Below are positions 52,931 through 64,000 of a stretch of DNA of 64,000 nt, piece by piece; position 1 is the stretch's first letter, and each line of letters opens with the position of its first letter. The notes under the pieces were generated by a model. It did not search any database. It was not told the origin of the DNA and saw nothing but the letters and a program-made list of their open reading frames with translations. The translations under genes and the position numbers were made by a program. Source of the stretch: Prunella strophiata (lineage: Eukaryota > Chordata > Aves > Passeriformes > Prunellidae); the NCBI GenBank assembly GCA_036583965.1, contig JAZBQD010000015.1, positions 19,224,310 to 19,288,309 of the forward strand. The letters are read 5' to 3'.

Positions 52931-54530
52931 ATTGATGGAAGTGTTAATCCTGTTGCAGTTGGGGGATGGATAATTAGGTGTGGCCACTCATAGAATAACA
53001 GGACTCAGCCTGCAGATCCTACACTGAGCTTGCCCAGCAGCCCATGGAAATGAGCCCTTCTAAATCAAACACAAAGAGGCAAACAGAATCAGCATTCCAC
53101 AAAGTTATTCTAGAGTCATTCTGCAGTACACAGTGTCAAAAACATGTGGTTTTGATTTTCTGTTTCATTTCCACACCTAGAGAATGTCAGTTTTTAAACT
53201 ACTACATAGCAATGTAGAGTATAAACAAATCAGACATTTCCATAAATTAAAAAAAACCCCTTATTGTGTTGGTTTGGAGGTTTTATTTAGCCAATACATT
53301 AGTAATAATCTAGTAATATAGAGTGAAGACTGAGAATTTTTTTGGCAAGAAAAGCAACTTAAAATTAAATAATTTTAGAAATATAATGTGGAAAAGGTCA
53401 TCAAATCATTACCTTGTCTCTTTTTTCTCAGTTGTACATAAAGGTATTTCCTATCAAATGCTTTTTGTTGAGATAGGTGTCACTGAAATATTATTTGACT
53501 GTTACAGCTTCAGGATGTTTTGAGATTAAAACTGGGAAAGTTACTTGATCCCTTCATTAAATTGGAATATCTTAATACACAATACTTTTTAAAGGTTTTG
53601 TTTATACCTTGTCTGACTAACAGTCTCTTGTACCTTGTCTGAGTTAGAGTTACCCATCCTAATATATACAAAAAAGCTGCCTACCAAGGAAAAGTAAATT
53701 AAATTTTAAAAAATTAAATTGTCTTTCTTGCTGGACAAAGTTCAGGTACCTCATATTCATTAACTGCTCCTAATTACCCTTTATTCTGCTGCTGAGGTGT
53801 ACTTTTAACCTTATATCTGACTTAATTTTCTTTAGGAAACTGATTACAGTAGGGTATTGCACATTAGTGTTTCTGTTACTCCAGCACAGAAGACCAAAGG
53901 AACCACATTGTTTGTCTGACAGAAGCCATGCTGCCACTTTAGTTCTAAATTTGTTTCTTAAATTGCAGTTCTACACAAGGCAGCTTTTGAAGTGCTCCTT
54001 TGCTGACTGCCTCAAGAATAAAATTGCACTTCCACTGTGCAAATATTGATTTTTTCAAAAGCATTCGGTCCTCATGTCATATACCCCAACTGTAAAATGC
54101 AACCATTTTTTTTAGCTTTGTGCTACTGCTTTTTCAGCTTTTCTGTGGTTAAAGTTGCCCAAGGCATCACATCTTCATATATTTCACATCCAAATTTCAC
54201 TTTCCTTTATTCCTAAATGTCACCCACTGTATGAAAATATCAACTATTGGACTGAGAAAGTAATTTTTAACCAAGTGCTATCCCCCATTATATCTGAGAA
54301 ACTGACACCATTTCCCATCCCTCTCCAGTGCTGCCCCCGTGTCCTGTGCTGCAGGATTTGCACCATCTGACTGCACATTGACAGGGAACTGCAGCCCCCA
54401 TGGCTGGATCAGCAAGGCCACTGATTCCAGTCATCAGCTCCAGCAACTGCCCTGCGTGCTCCAACATTCCTCAGCAGAAAACACAAGTGCAAGGACATTA
54501 ATGAGCATCACACCTCCCCTGGGTTGAACA

Positions 54531-54573
54531 ACCAAAACCTGACCACCCCTGACCTGGGTGGTCAGGGTTTGGT
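54531..54573. repeat. Inverted repeat, 17-bp stem and 9-nt loop
   Basis: Left arm ACCAAAACCTGACCACC (54531-54547) pairs with right arm GGTGGTCAGGGTTTGGT (54557-54573) at 16 of 17 positions. The loop is 9 nt. In either RNA strand it would form a stable hairpin. No run of T follows and there is no sign of a transcription unit, so its role is unknown. Confidence 0.85.
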
Positions 54574-57014
54574 GAAATGTACCTATACACACTATAATGA
54601 TTAGCTAAAAGGTTTCTTTCAGATTATTTTTTTTCTTTTTTAAATACCAGCCATGACAGTAGGAAAATTATCTCCTGACTTTCCCCAGGCTGAAAATACA
54701 GGCCTCTATTGTTGGAATATGGTTACGTTTTCATTTCCACCCCAATGAAGACTCATATAATAAAGGCAACATTCTGGACTTTATGACCCATTAAGCAGTC
54801 AACCCAGCCTCTTCAAGCTGCTTCAGAAATGGGAAGTCTGCTGAAAGCAGAGGAATTGATTAAAAGTTGCTTTTGAAATTGTAATACTAAGATGGTTTTG
54901 TCCTATTTTGCAGTGTTGAAGAATGAGACTAATTTCACTATTACAGATTCTATCAAACAAGTATTCCAAAGTTTCTAAAAGCATTTTTATGTGTGTTAGC
55001 AGAATAATCAGCTGGAGAGCCTAAAAAAAGGACAGATAGCTGTTAGTACCTATGCCTTTTTAACTTCAAGAGATTACTGTCCTTTAGGGACAAATTCATG
55101 ATTATTAAAGCTGAAAAACAAATACCTACTCTGCTTCCTAATAAAACAACCTTTGCAAACATTTTGACCTCTTTGTAAACTACCAGTAAATGGCTGACAG
55201 GACACATAGAGCTGCAACTTGTCTGACATGGATGCTCTTATTTCTGCAAAGAAACTGGTTTGGAACTTCTAGTTCAAATGTAGTTTTAAAGTGTTTCATG
55301 TTGCTTTAATCTATTGTTACCAGTCTTCCATCTTGGACTATACAGTCATGCAGTTGTCCAGGCAATTTGCATTGTCAGTGATTTCTAAACGTCATTCTAT
55401 TTTATTATCTTTTCTTTTTTTATAGTCTACTCATCAGGTTTTATTTGCTAGCATTTACATAGGGACATACAAATCTGGTCAATGTTTTCAGTGATCAAAA
55501 TGTTGGGAAGATGTTTCAGACAATTGTCTATTGTGCTACTACCAGAAGATTAAAGAACCATTCTGGACTATTTCAATAGTTCTTTGGCTCACTAACAAAA
55601 GCTCTCAAGCAGCCAGAGCACAGCAATTTGAAATGCTGTATACCTCTTGGTGTGAATTCACAACCTCTAAAGGCATTGCAAATTTTAGTTATTACCACAC
55701 ATTATTTGAATGAATGTTACTGGATTGTTTGATTCTTTCTAAAACTTTTGGTAATGGCTGCCTAATGAAGTCTACCATTAAAAATAAAGCCAAATACTTA
55801 CTAACAATTATAACAATAACATTAGACTTACATAAAGCAAAAAATTCAGATGTTTTTACAAAATACCACATACAGATGAGTACATACAATATATGTTTAT
55901 CTTTAGCTTGCATACACAAAAACTTAAGATGAAGGCTATGATTAATCTGCCCTTTTATATAATTTATGCATAGCCAGCTCAATAATCTGTGTTTACATTT
56001 GCCACTCCTGTCAAGATCAATCAAGACAACTGAGGTACAGCCAGCCAGGTCTGCCTTTGCCAGTTCTGCTTTAGCTATCACACGGCACACAGCAGTCCCT
56101 CAGGAGATTAATTCTTGATCTGCTCTTGCATTAGATGTTTGGTATATAATGAGATCCACAGTTGCCTTGGGCTTCTCAATATGGAGCTGCAGCCACCCTA
56201 TCTTAAACTCATTCTTGGCTGCTGATCCTGTCTTCTGCTTTGTAGTCCTGGATCCTATCCTATCTTCCTCTTTTTTATTTCTAATTCTTGGATCCTACTT
56301 TTTTAACCCTATAATTTTCTTCTGATGTGTCACACTGGCATTGTACCAACTGTTTTCCCTTCACCCAGTTCTTGCTTTGTATTCAGCACCCTTTGATCTC
56401 CTGAGCCTGGCCCTGTGCACCTCTACTGGCATTCTTGCCTTGCACTAACACAAAGGACAGAGCTATGGTGTTGTTACTTCTGAGCAGAACAGTGCCTGGA
56501 CCAGTAAATCTAGCTGGATGTACAGTGGTTCTCTATACATTCATCCATCACTCCCATTCCTTATGCGATAATTTTTTCCCCAGTATTCAAAACATTCCAA
56601 TCCACTTCTACCTTGGATAAAAAAGTAGTGACTGTAATCTGATTTGCAAAACCCACCTTCTAAACTATCCAAATTTCCAACAAAATTAGACCACCAATTA
56701 AAACATCAATAAAAAGGAACATCCATATTTCTATTGAATACGTGAAAAAAATTTTCTTCAAAAGTTTTCACATCCTTCCCTTGGTAGTGTGGTGTCATCA
56801 GTTATCAGTTTCACTAACCAGTATTCACATATGCAGACTTACAAAGGAGTTCCTAAAACCTGATTTCACTATGGAACTAAGCAATGCTGCAAATAGCATG
56901 CTACTGCTAAATTAGGGAAGGAAAACAATAAAAAAGATTGAGTCAGCAGTGGGCCTTTGCAGGAGAGAAGGGAAGCCTCAGTTGTACTGACTTGAGCACA
57001 AATAGAACAAGAGG

Positions 57015-57450
57015 AGAGATTATTCCCCTCTATTCAGCAGTCACCAGCCTGCATCTAGAATATTGTAAGTCATGTTGAGACCCAAAGTGAAACACTGACA
57101 TCGATAAACTAGATTAAGTTTATTGGAAGGCCACCAAGCTGGCCAGGGGAGCTGGAGTTCTGACTGGAGCAGTGATGGCCATGGGAGTACCTAAGAGCAG
57201 TCAAAAGACAGAGCCAAGCAATTCACAGCAGCTCTGACTGGCATAAGAAGGCACATTTTTACCAAAGGCACAGTGAAGTAATGGATCAAGTCACCCAGAG
57301 AAGTTGGGCAGGTTTGATCCTTGAATATTTTAGAGACCTGACCAGCTAAAGCCCTGAGGAAGCTGTGTTGATGTCACGCTGACCTTGCCTTGGACTCCTG
57401 CAAAGGGTTGGGCTAAGCTTTTGAGGTCCTTTCCAACCCACATTACACAG
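57015..57450 (+). mobile_element. Old CR1 fragment
   Basis: Diverged CR1 on the plus strand. GAGATTATTCCCCTCTATTC and GCATCTAGAATATTGTAAGT correspond to the well-known CR1 stretch coding PLYSALVRPHLEYC, here GEIIPLYSAVTSLHLEYC-like. Next comes GGAAGGCCACCAAGCTGGCC (the rRATK region), and the end reads TTGAGGTCCTTTCCAACCCA, the usual 3'-UTR motif. Frames are broken throughout and the terminal octamer repeat is not visible. It is older than the copies at 34850 and 5488. Confidence 0.75.
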
Positions 57451-60400
57451 GGTGAGCCAGGAGTTGAAGTTGAAACTTCAAGGGCAGAAATAATACAGAA
57501 GTCACCAATGTATCAGTGCCTAGGGACAACTAGAAATCTAGAGGGAAGTAGTCCAGAGGCAAGACAAATCAAAAGACAAAAAATCATCAGCTTCACATAT
57601 GTTGGCATAGAGTGTAATTTTTTAAAGAACTTTCAAAGTGCACACTGCTATATAAATACAGGGGAGCACTAGAAAATATCCTGGCATTACTTCAAGAGAA
57701 CTTACAGATCCTGTAAATATTTGGTAAAGTAGGAAGCAATATGGCAGCTCTTATTTATTTGTGTCTTTAGGTGAGCTTGAAAATTAGCTTGTCAACAAGT
57801 TTGTCTTCATACAAAAGAATATATTCCTGCAATAATTTTCAAACACCAAGTGGCTTTTTCTCTGACAGGTTTTTTCATACGATATAAATTTGGAATATCA
57901 AGAAACCTCTAATTTCAACTGCACTAATACCTGTTCTAAAATCAAGCTGTTATTGATGCAGAATTAATTCACAAAGATACTTTTATCTAGTCTAGGGAAT
58001 GAAATGTTATTATTTAATCTTACTTTAAGTCAGGACCAAATTTTAAAAAAAATTTGAAAGGAGAGAGAACTTCAAGCTTTCTCTTGGAATATATAAAGTT
58101 ACCACATTATTCCAGACTGTTCAAAATCACAAAGACATTGTTTAAAATCCCACCTCTTTGAAAAACACAGTGGGTGAAAAACTGTTGTTTAAGATAAAGT
58201 AAAAGACAAATAAATCAAGAGAGGAACAATTATAATCATCACCACAAAAAAATCTTAAAAGGCAATCTAAGATGTGTTACATATTGGAGTGAAAATAGAG
58301 AGTTTATAATGGCCAAGAAGGTCTCCTCCTAATATCTCATCAAAAGCTAGCTTAAAATAATTACACATAGAGAGAGCTTCTACATCAAATCATAAACATA
58401 ATTGAAACAGGACTCTGAGACATGACACCACAGCAACACCATGGACCCCTTTGGTGGTATGCCTCATCTACTAGATAATCAGACATCATCTTTAAAATTG
58501 AAGGTAGCTGCTTTCTATTATTTATCAAGGTAATTGAGATGTTTAAGATGAGTCTTAACAGCTGGAATAATAAAGTTGATTTTGAAAGATTAATTGAGGC
58601 AAAAGAGAGACACGGGTACAGCACATGGCTAGGGTGAAACAGCTATAATTGACTATATAAGCTGCAAGGTACAGAAAATCTTGTGTCCTGTGGATGAAAT
58701 TCATCTTGTTACAAGAGCTGATGCCTTGTATCAAGTTATAAGTGAACCACAGAATGCATTTCTCTAACCAAAATATTCTCAACAGTTTATGAAAAAAGCC
58801 AAGATCTTGAAGAATTATGAGTCTACCTAATATGAAGGTGAACAAAGAAAAGCTTCAAAAGAAGAACCTTGCAATCATAATTAAGGGTAGAAGGATATCC
58901 AACAATCACTCCCCCTTTTCCAATGTGAAAGGAATTCAGGAAAGTATACAAAATGGAAAATAAAACAAAGCTCTTTCAATTATTTATTTGAAACATTCAC
59001 TATCCAATTTCCCTTTCACGCTGCTGATCTCCACCATAATTTTTACTGCTATTTAAAACAGGGCAAAGTCAGTCACCAAGTTTCACTTTAGAGAAATGGG
59101 TCCACAGTCTGGCTATGTGATAGCAGGTAATAAACTCTAATGTACATCTTCTCACATTTCCAGGATCTTTTTGACTGCCACAGATTAACTATTCTGTCTT
59201 ACACAGAAGGAAGAAAATTTATTTAAAATAGACACCAGCAATCCTTTAGCAATCCACAGCACCATGTCAAGACTCCTGAAGATGCATCATCATGGACACT
59301 GTTCACTGTAAAAAGTCTGGGCTGTTCAAGTCAGGGCAATTACAAAACACAAGTATCCAGGGACTTCCCAATTTACTGTGCAATTACATTTAACAGTATC
59401 TCCAGTACTTTATCTCCTGGTGAACTTCAGCATGTTTGTAGGACAGCCTGGTGAGCCTACCCTTGCTGAATGGGTCCAGTTTGAGTGATAACTGCTTTTC
59501 CTGCTGCCTTATTTGCCTTCTAACACTTCTAACACTTCACTCCTATTCACATTGGATAAACTGAATCAAAGCATGCTTCCTGCATTTCCATTCCTCAAGT
59601 GGTTCACATGCCATTTCTGCCACCACTGCACTCAAAATCTTTTGCACTTCATATAGTCCTGGCATCCAGTGAATAGCTTATTTTTTTAAAGAGAGTAACA
59701 AGGCAAAATTTCTATTTTATAAAAACCTCTTTTGTCTATGGTTGTTCTACCTAGTTGGGCTTCTTTGAGAAGTTACTTTTCAAATGAAAGCTAGGAAATC
59801 AGAACATATGCAGTTTATGCATTTTTTAATATATATTAACCTGGATTTTAGACTTTATTTCCATAATTTGATTCCAGACCTTTAGTCTCATGAAAACAAG
59901 TACAAATAAAATAAAAATTTGGCAAGGCAACCATGTTTTTTATCACAGAATTTCTATTTCATTACACTTTATTTCAACCCAAAAGGCTGTTAACTATTTC
60001 AGCATACCTGATGGCTTAAGAACAGAAATCCGAACTTTCCCCTTAATCCTACCTTCATTATGCAATATTTAATATGCCTTTCACCAAATTTGTCCTGGGA
60101 CACAGCACCTTCAAAAGAATTCATGCTGAAGAGAACAGCTGGATTGACACATGGCCATCTGGTGAGTGCTTATTCCTGTATGCACAAGTGCCTAAGGCCA
60201 CAATTGTTCAAGAACAGGATATAAATATATCTTTATACATCTATGATTCCACTTTCCAAGTCCTTAAATCCATAGATATCAGAGGAAAGCCTGCAAAATC
60301 AAGCATGGTTTGAGGGGATGTCACATAATCATTTTTTCTTAATGTTTTGCTTTCACTGATTATTAAGATACATCTTGGAAAATCCCTGCACAATAAGAAA

Positions 60401-62514
60401 ATGTAAGTTCAGCTGATAACTTTCCTGAATATTTTCTGCTGATTCATGTCAAGCTAAAGGAGGAACAAATCTGAAAGGTATAGATACCATCATTTCCTTA
60501 TCAATCCATAAACAAGGTAAACTGCTTAGAAAACAATATTTTCCCTAAAACGTATTTCTTCAGCAGCTTTACTCTTGTTTTATTGCAACTAGTGAAACAA
60601 AAGCTGCAGGGAGATCCTGAGCAAGCACACTGCTCCTACAGATCAGAAAAACTGAACTCTCTTTTTCTCTCAGTCATTGTCCTTGAGGGAGTAATTAGAA
60701 AACATTTACTACTTATGTCTCCCATATCTCATTTTAAATACTATGATTTACCTTTGCTTCCTTGTAAGGTTAATCTGATTTCACTTTTACTGAAAACATG
60801 CAACATCTATTAATATTATTTACAATTTCATCTTCACCACAGAAACCACTTAAACATTAGGGCAATAATACATAACATTTGCAGAAAAGAAACAATTAAA
60901 AAATACAAATTGCAACTGCATGAGGAATTTAGTTCATTTCGTAAGACAGGTACTTATATTGGAACTATTCTGAGATCAAAACTTCTGTAAACATTTTTTA
61001 AACTCTTTAATGTCTATGAATTCTTGGAATAACTTCAGATCTTGAAGTTATTTTCATTTTACAAATGTTTCCTCAGCATAGCATTTGCATAAAATTTCCC
61101 AAATTTATGTGACTAGAAACTAGCTTAGATGACAGAAAGGAAACATTTTAAAATGTCTCCTAAATATCACCCAATCTGCTTCTTTACAGTTCTTGAAACT
61201 GAGAGTCAGCCTATTAGCCAGAAGTGAATTTAAGTTATTGTCCCTCACTTACACAACACTATGTCACAGTGTTTTGAATTTTTTTAATAGAAAATCAGAT
61301 GCTAATTAAAGTTCAGATATTATTAATTAGCTAGTAGTTTCAGATTAAACTGCAGAATGATGCAAATCACCAGAATTGTTTTTTACATGATGGCATATGT
61401 CACTCAAGAGAGCAGAAACAGAATTATGCATCCTGGTTCTCTGAAATTAATGTATCTAAGATGCTCTATATGATGCAGCAAATATACATCAAGGATTTTA
61501 TACAGTTTGAAGAAAAAAGATATATCAGAATAATTTTACTGTGATAGAACAAGCAGAACCTCAGACAAAATCATGTTATTTCCTGCTATTATTCACTGAC
61601 TCCAGACTGTCAGTGAAATCTCTGGTAAAACAATGATTTCCATCTGCAGAAGGAGGATAATACTCCTCCTGATAAATTACTAAAGAAAATATGCTCTTTC
61701 CTAGCACTAAACAATACTAGTTCTTGTAAGCAAAGCCTTTAGTTCCCAGAAACAACAGTAAAAAATATCACAGGTTAGAAAGGACACAGAGGTAATTTCA
61801 TGTCTCAGTAACATTCTCACTGTGAGTGTTGTTGAAGGCATTGAGGCTTTACAAAAACCTCCCTATGCTGAGACTCCAAGATCCTGACCCTACTTTGATT
61901 AGCTCCATTGTGCAGAACCACCTTTTTCAGAATAATGGTTCTGTGGTACATCTCTCTAAATCCTTCATATGAGCTACTTGCAGTACAGGTGCTTGAAGCC
62001 ACAGTTATATTCATGAAAAATAACTGTAAGAGTTTAGGTAGTTAAGGTACTCAATAAAATAAGAATCAAAAACCCACAGAGTAATTTGATAGACACGTAT
62101 AGTATTCTTTCCTGTGTAACAGCTGGCAAAAATTCCTCAAAACCACAAACCTATTGTTTGAAAAAAAGTTGATAAGCTGTTTAAATTTTCATTGATAATT
62201 TTGGGGTTGCTATCAAATGAAAACAATGTATTTAATAAAGAGGAGCACTCCCAGATGTGAATAAAACATCCACTACCACTAGAAAAACGTTATAGCTAGA
62301 GTTACAAATGATAGCAGTAAACTCTGGGCAAATCCTTTCTCTGAGGTGTGCTCAGCTGAACCATGGGAGCAGCTCTCCAGGGGCTGTCCCAGGAGCACCT
62401 CCTGGAGCTGGGCAGGGCAGGAGAGGAGTGAGGTGAGGGGGCAGCCACCATTCCTGCCTGCAAATCTGACAGTGCTCTGTCCCTTCTGAGCCACCCTCTG
62501 TGAAGCAGACAAAG

Positions 62515-62880
62515 GTCCTGCTTCTTCAGCTTGGAGAAGAGAAGGCTCCAGGGAGACCTTAGAGAAGCCTTCAGTAAAAAATGCCAGAAAAGGATTTTTC
62601 TATAAGAGCCTGCAGTGATAGAATGAAAGGTAATGGCTTTAAACTGAAAGAATAGATAAGGTATTAGGAAGAAGTTCTTTACTGTGAGGGTGGTGAGGCA
62701 CTGGAACAGAGAAATTGCCCAGAGAAGTTGTGGATGCCCCATACATGGAAGTGATCAAGACACGGTTGGGTGGAGCTTTGAGCAGCCTGGTCTAGTGGAA
62801 GGTGTCCCTGCCCAAAGCAGGGGGATAGGAAGCAGGTGATCTTTAAGGTCCTTTCCAGCTCAGGCCATTCTATGATTCTA
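62515..62880 (+). mobile_element. CR1 3' fragment
   Basis: Plus-strand CR1: CAGCTTGGAGAAGAGAAGGC, TAGGAAGAAGTTCTTTACTG, GGTGAGGCACTGGAACAGAG, GAGAAGTTGTGGATGCCCCA, GGTCCTTTCCAGCTCAGGCC, and the terminal ATTCTATGATTCTA at 62867-62880. It encodes a broken ORF2 tail. The GC-rich DNA at about 62330-62500, immediately upstream, may be more of the same element but I could not match it with confidence. Confidence 0.88.
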
Positions 62881-64000
62881 GGGTTCATTTTGAATCCTAC
62901 ACATTTAAACAGGCTCTGTGCAAGCCCTGCACTGAGATTTCAGGTCTGTCCTTTCTAAGTTCGTGCCACACTTGCCTCGATTTTTCAAGGTCAGCAGTCT
63001 AGCAGATTGATCTAGCAAACCTGTTTCCATCATGGAGCCATTTCTCTAGACTTGTATTTCAAATGTGAATAATGATTTTTTTTAATATATATTTGCATGG
63101 CACAGACTTAAGTAGCACAAACTGGTGCAATACATGTCATCACAAATTATTATTCTAATTTCTTAGAGTTTCCTGATTGTTGCAGCAATTCAATTAACTT
63201 CATATGTTCTCTGTTTTTGAATGTCACACATTGGCACCCAGCCATTTAGTAAATATTTCCCAGTTAATTTTTTTTTTCCTGTAGATTTTCTCACCTATTA
63301 TCAGCATAACGTCAATTTCAGAACAACTTAAATAATTAATTCAAGCATAGTCACAGTATTTTGCACACTAATTGCCACTTAGTTCAATAGCATCTTGGAA
63401 CTTTACAGCTTAAATTCAGATAAAAACTGAACACAGAAATAATTGAGTTTACTATGAAAAGACAGCAGCTCTGAACTAAAAGACTAACAGCTTAGCAATT
63501 CACTTGTCTATACAAAGCCATTCAGAAAGGAAAATATATTCTACTATAAAAAAGATAGCAGGATTTAAGATAGATTGCAGTGATTGCTCTGGATGGAAGT
63601 TGATCAAAACATCTCCCAGGTGAGTTTAAAATGTGATAATTAATGGAATGGTTACAATGCTCAATTGAACCTAGCTTTTACAGAGAGCCAAAATAGAATG
63701 ATGGTTTTGCTTTTTCAATTTTAGGGTTTTCAATTTCATCTTTTCTCTTTGAGATTAATTGTAAAATTATAAGGTACTTCAATAACATTCTATAATGTAT
63801 TTAACCTTCTTCTTTCTAAACATGATTACCAATAGAAGCTTACACAAAATCTAAGAACATGTGACAACAGAAAGTACCTGTCCACAGCTAGAGACAGCCA
63901 GCATCAGTCTCCTTTCAGATGTTTAAATTTCAGCCACAATCATTACATGTGAATGTAGTAATTTTGTTATTCACAGTATTACATTTAAAAATACTCTAAA

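Larger units (their letters stand above)
50612..64000 (-). other. RIMS2: RIMS2 intron, upstream side
   Basis: Presumed intron 5' of the exon at 50611; it runs to the window edge because no further RIM2 exon was recognised. It is AT-rich, with two CR1 fragments, a GC-rich block, a hairpin and a pyrimidine-rich stretch near 56190-56460. Stretches 50650-52650, 52980-54300, 54600-56180, 57460-62300 and 62900-64000 hold nothing I can name. Confidence 0.6.

Noticed and set aside
52609..52987. Minus-strand frames of 80-107 codons near 52.7 kb
   Set aside because: They come from GC-rich DNA, overlap open frames on the other strand, and do not resemble any RIM2 segment.
53260..53300. TGTGTTGGTTTGGAGG, similar to the start of some bird LTRs
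   Set aside because: Similarity lasts only a few bases; no second LTR, primer-binding site or polypurine tract was found.

Overview
The window looks like intronic vertebrate DNA from a bird. It is AT-rich, gene-poor and CpG-depleted. It carries several fragments of CR1 non-LTR retrotransposons, some ending in the characteristic ATTCTATGATTCT tail. Its few coding pieces are exons with consensus GT/AG splice sites. No complete gene, rRNA, CRISPR array or credible tRNA was seen.

The one gene I can support is RIMS2 (RIM2, an active-zone scaffold of synaptic vesicle release), on the minus strand. Two exons are recognised by protein similarity: 50611-50439 (57 codons plus 2 bases) and 30654-30413 (1 base, 80 codons, 1 base). 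They join in phase and give the Ser/Arg-rich linker between the C2A and C2B domains. Between them, at 49462-49226, lies a 237-bp open, strongly glutamate-rich segment. It has splice sites on both sides and its phases fit both neighbours. I read it as a cassette exon that inserts 79 residues, 36 of them acidic, into the linker. I do not know it from mammalian RIM2, and it is the main find of the window.

Layout: 1-30412 is the intron downstream of the last recognised exon, with CR1 fragments at 2124, 5488 and 27762 and a GC-rich block at 28030-28440. From 30655 to 49225 is an 18.6-kb intron with a 3' CR1 copy (about 34850-35717) and a compound tetranucleotide tract. That tract is 452 in-register CGAG/AGAG units (42721-44528) followed directly by a CTAT array (to about 44797). 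On the RIMS2 sense strand it reads GATA repeats, then CTCG repeats. From 49463 to 50438 is a 976-bp intron. From 50612 to 64000 is the upstream intron, with a GC-rich block near 52.7-52.9 kb, a 17-bp-stem hairpin at 54531-54573, and CR1 fragments near 57.0-57.5 and 62.5-62.9 kb.

The very long open frames over the CGAG array are a by-product of a stop-free 4-bp repeat and are not genes. CR1 limits are judged by eye and are approximate. Recognition of RIMS2 rests on remembered family sequence, not on a search.
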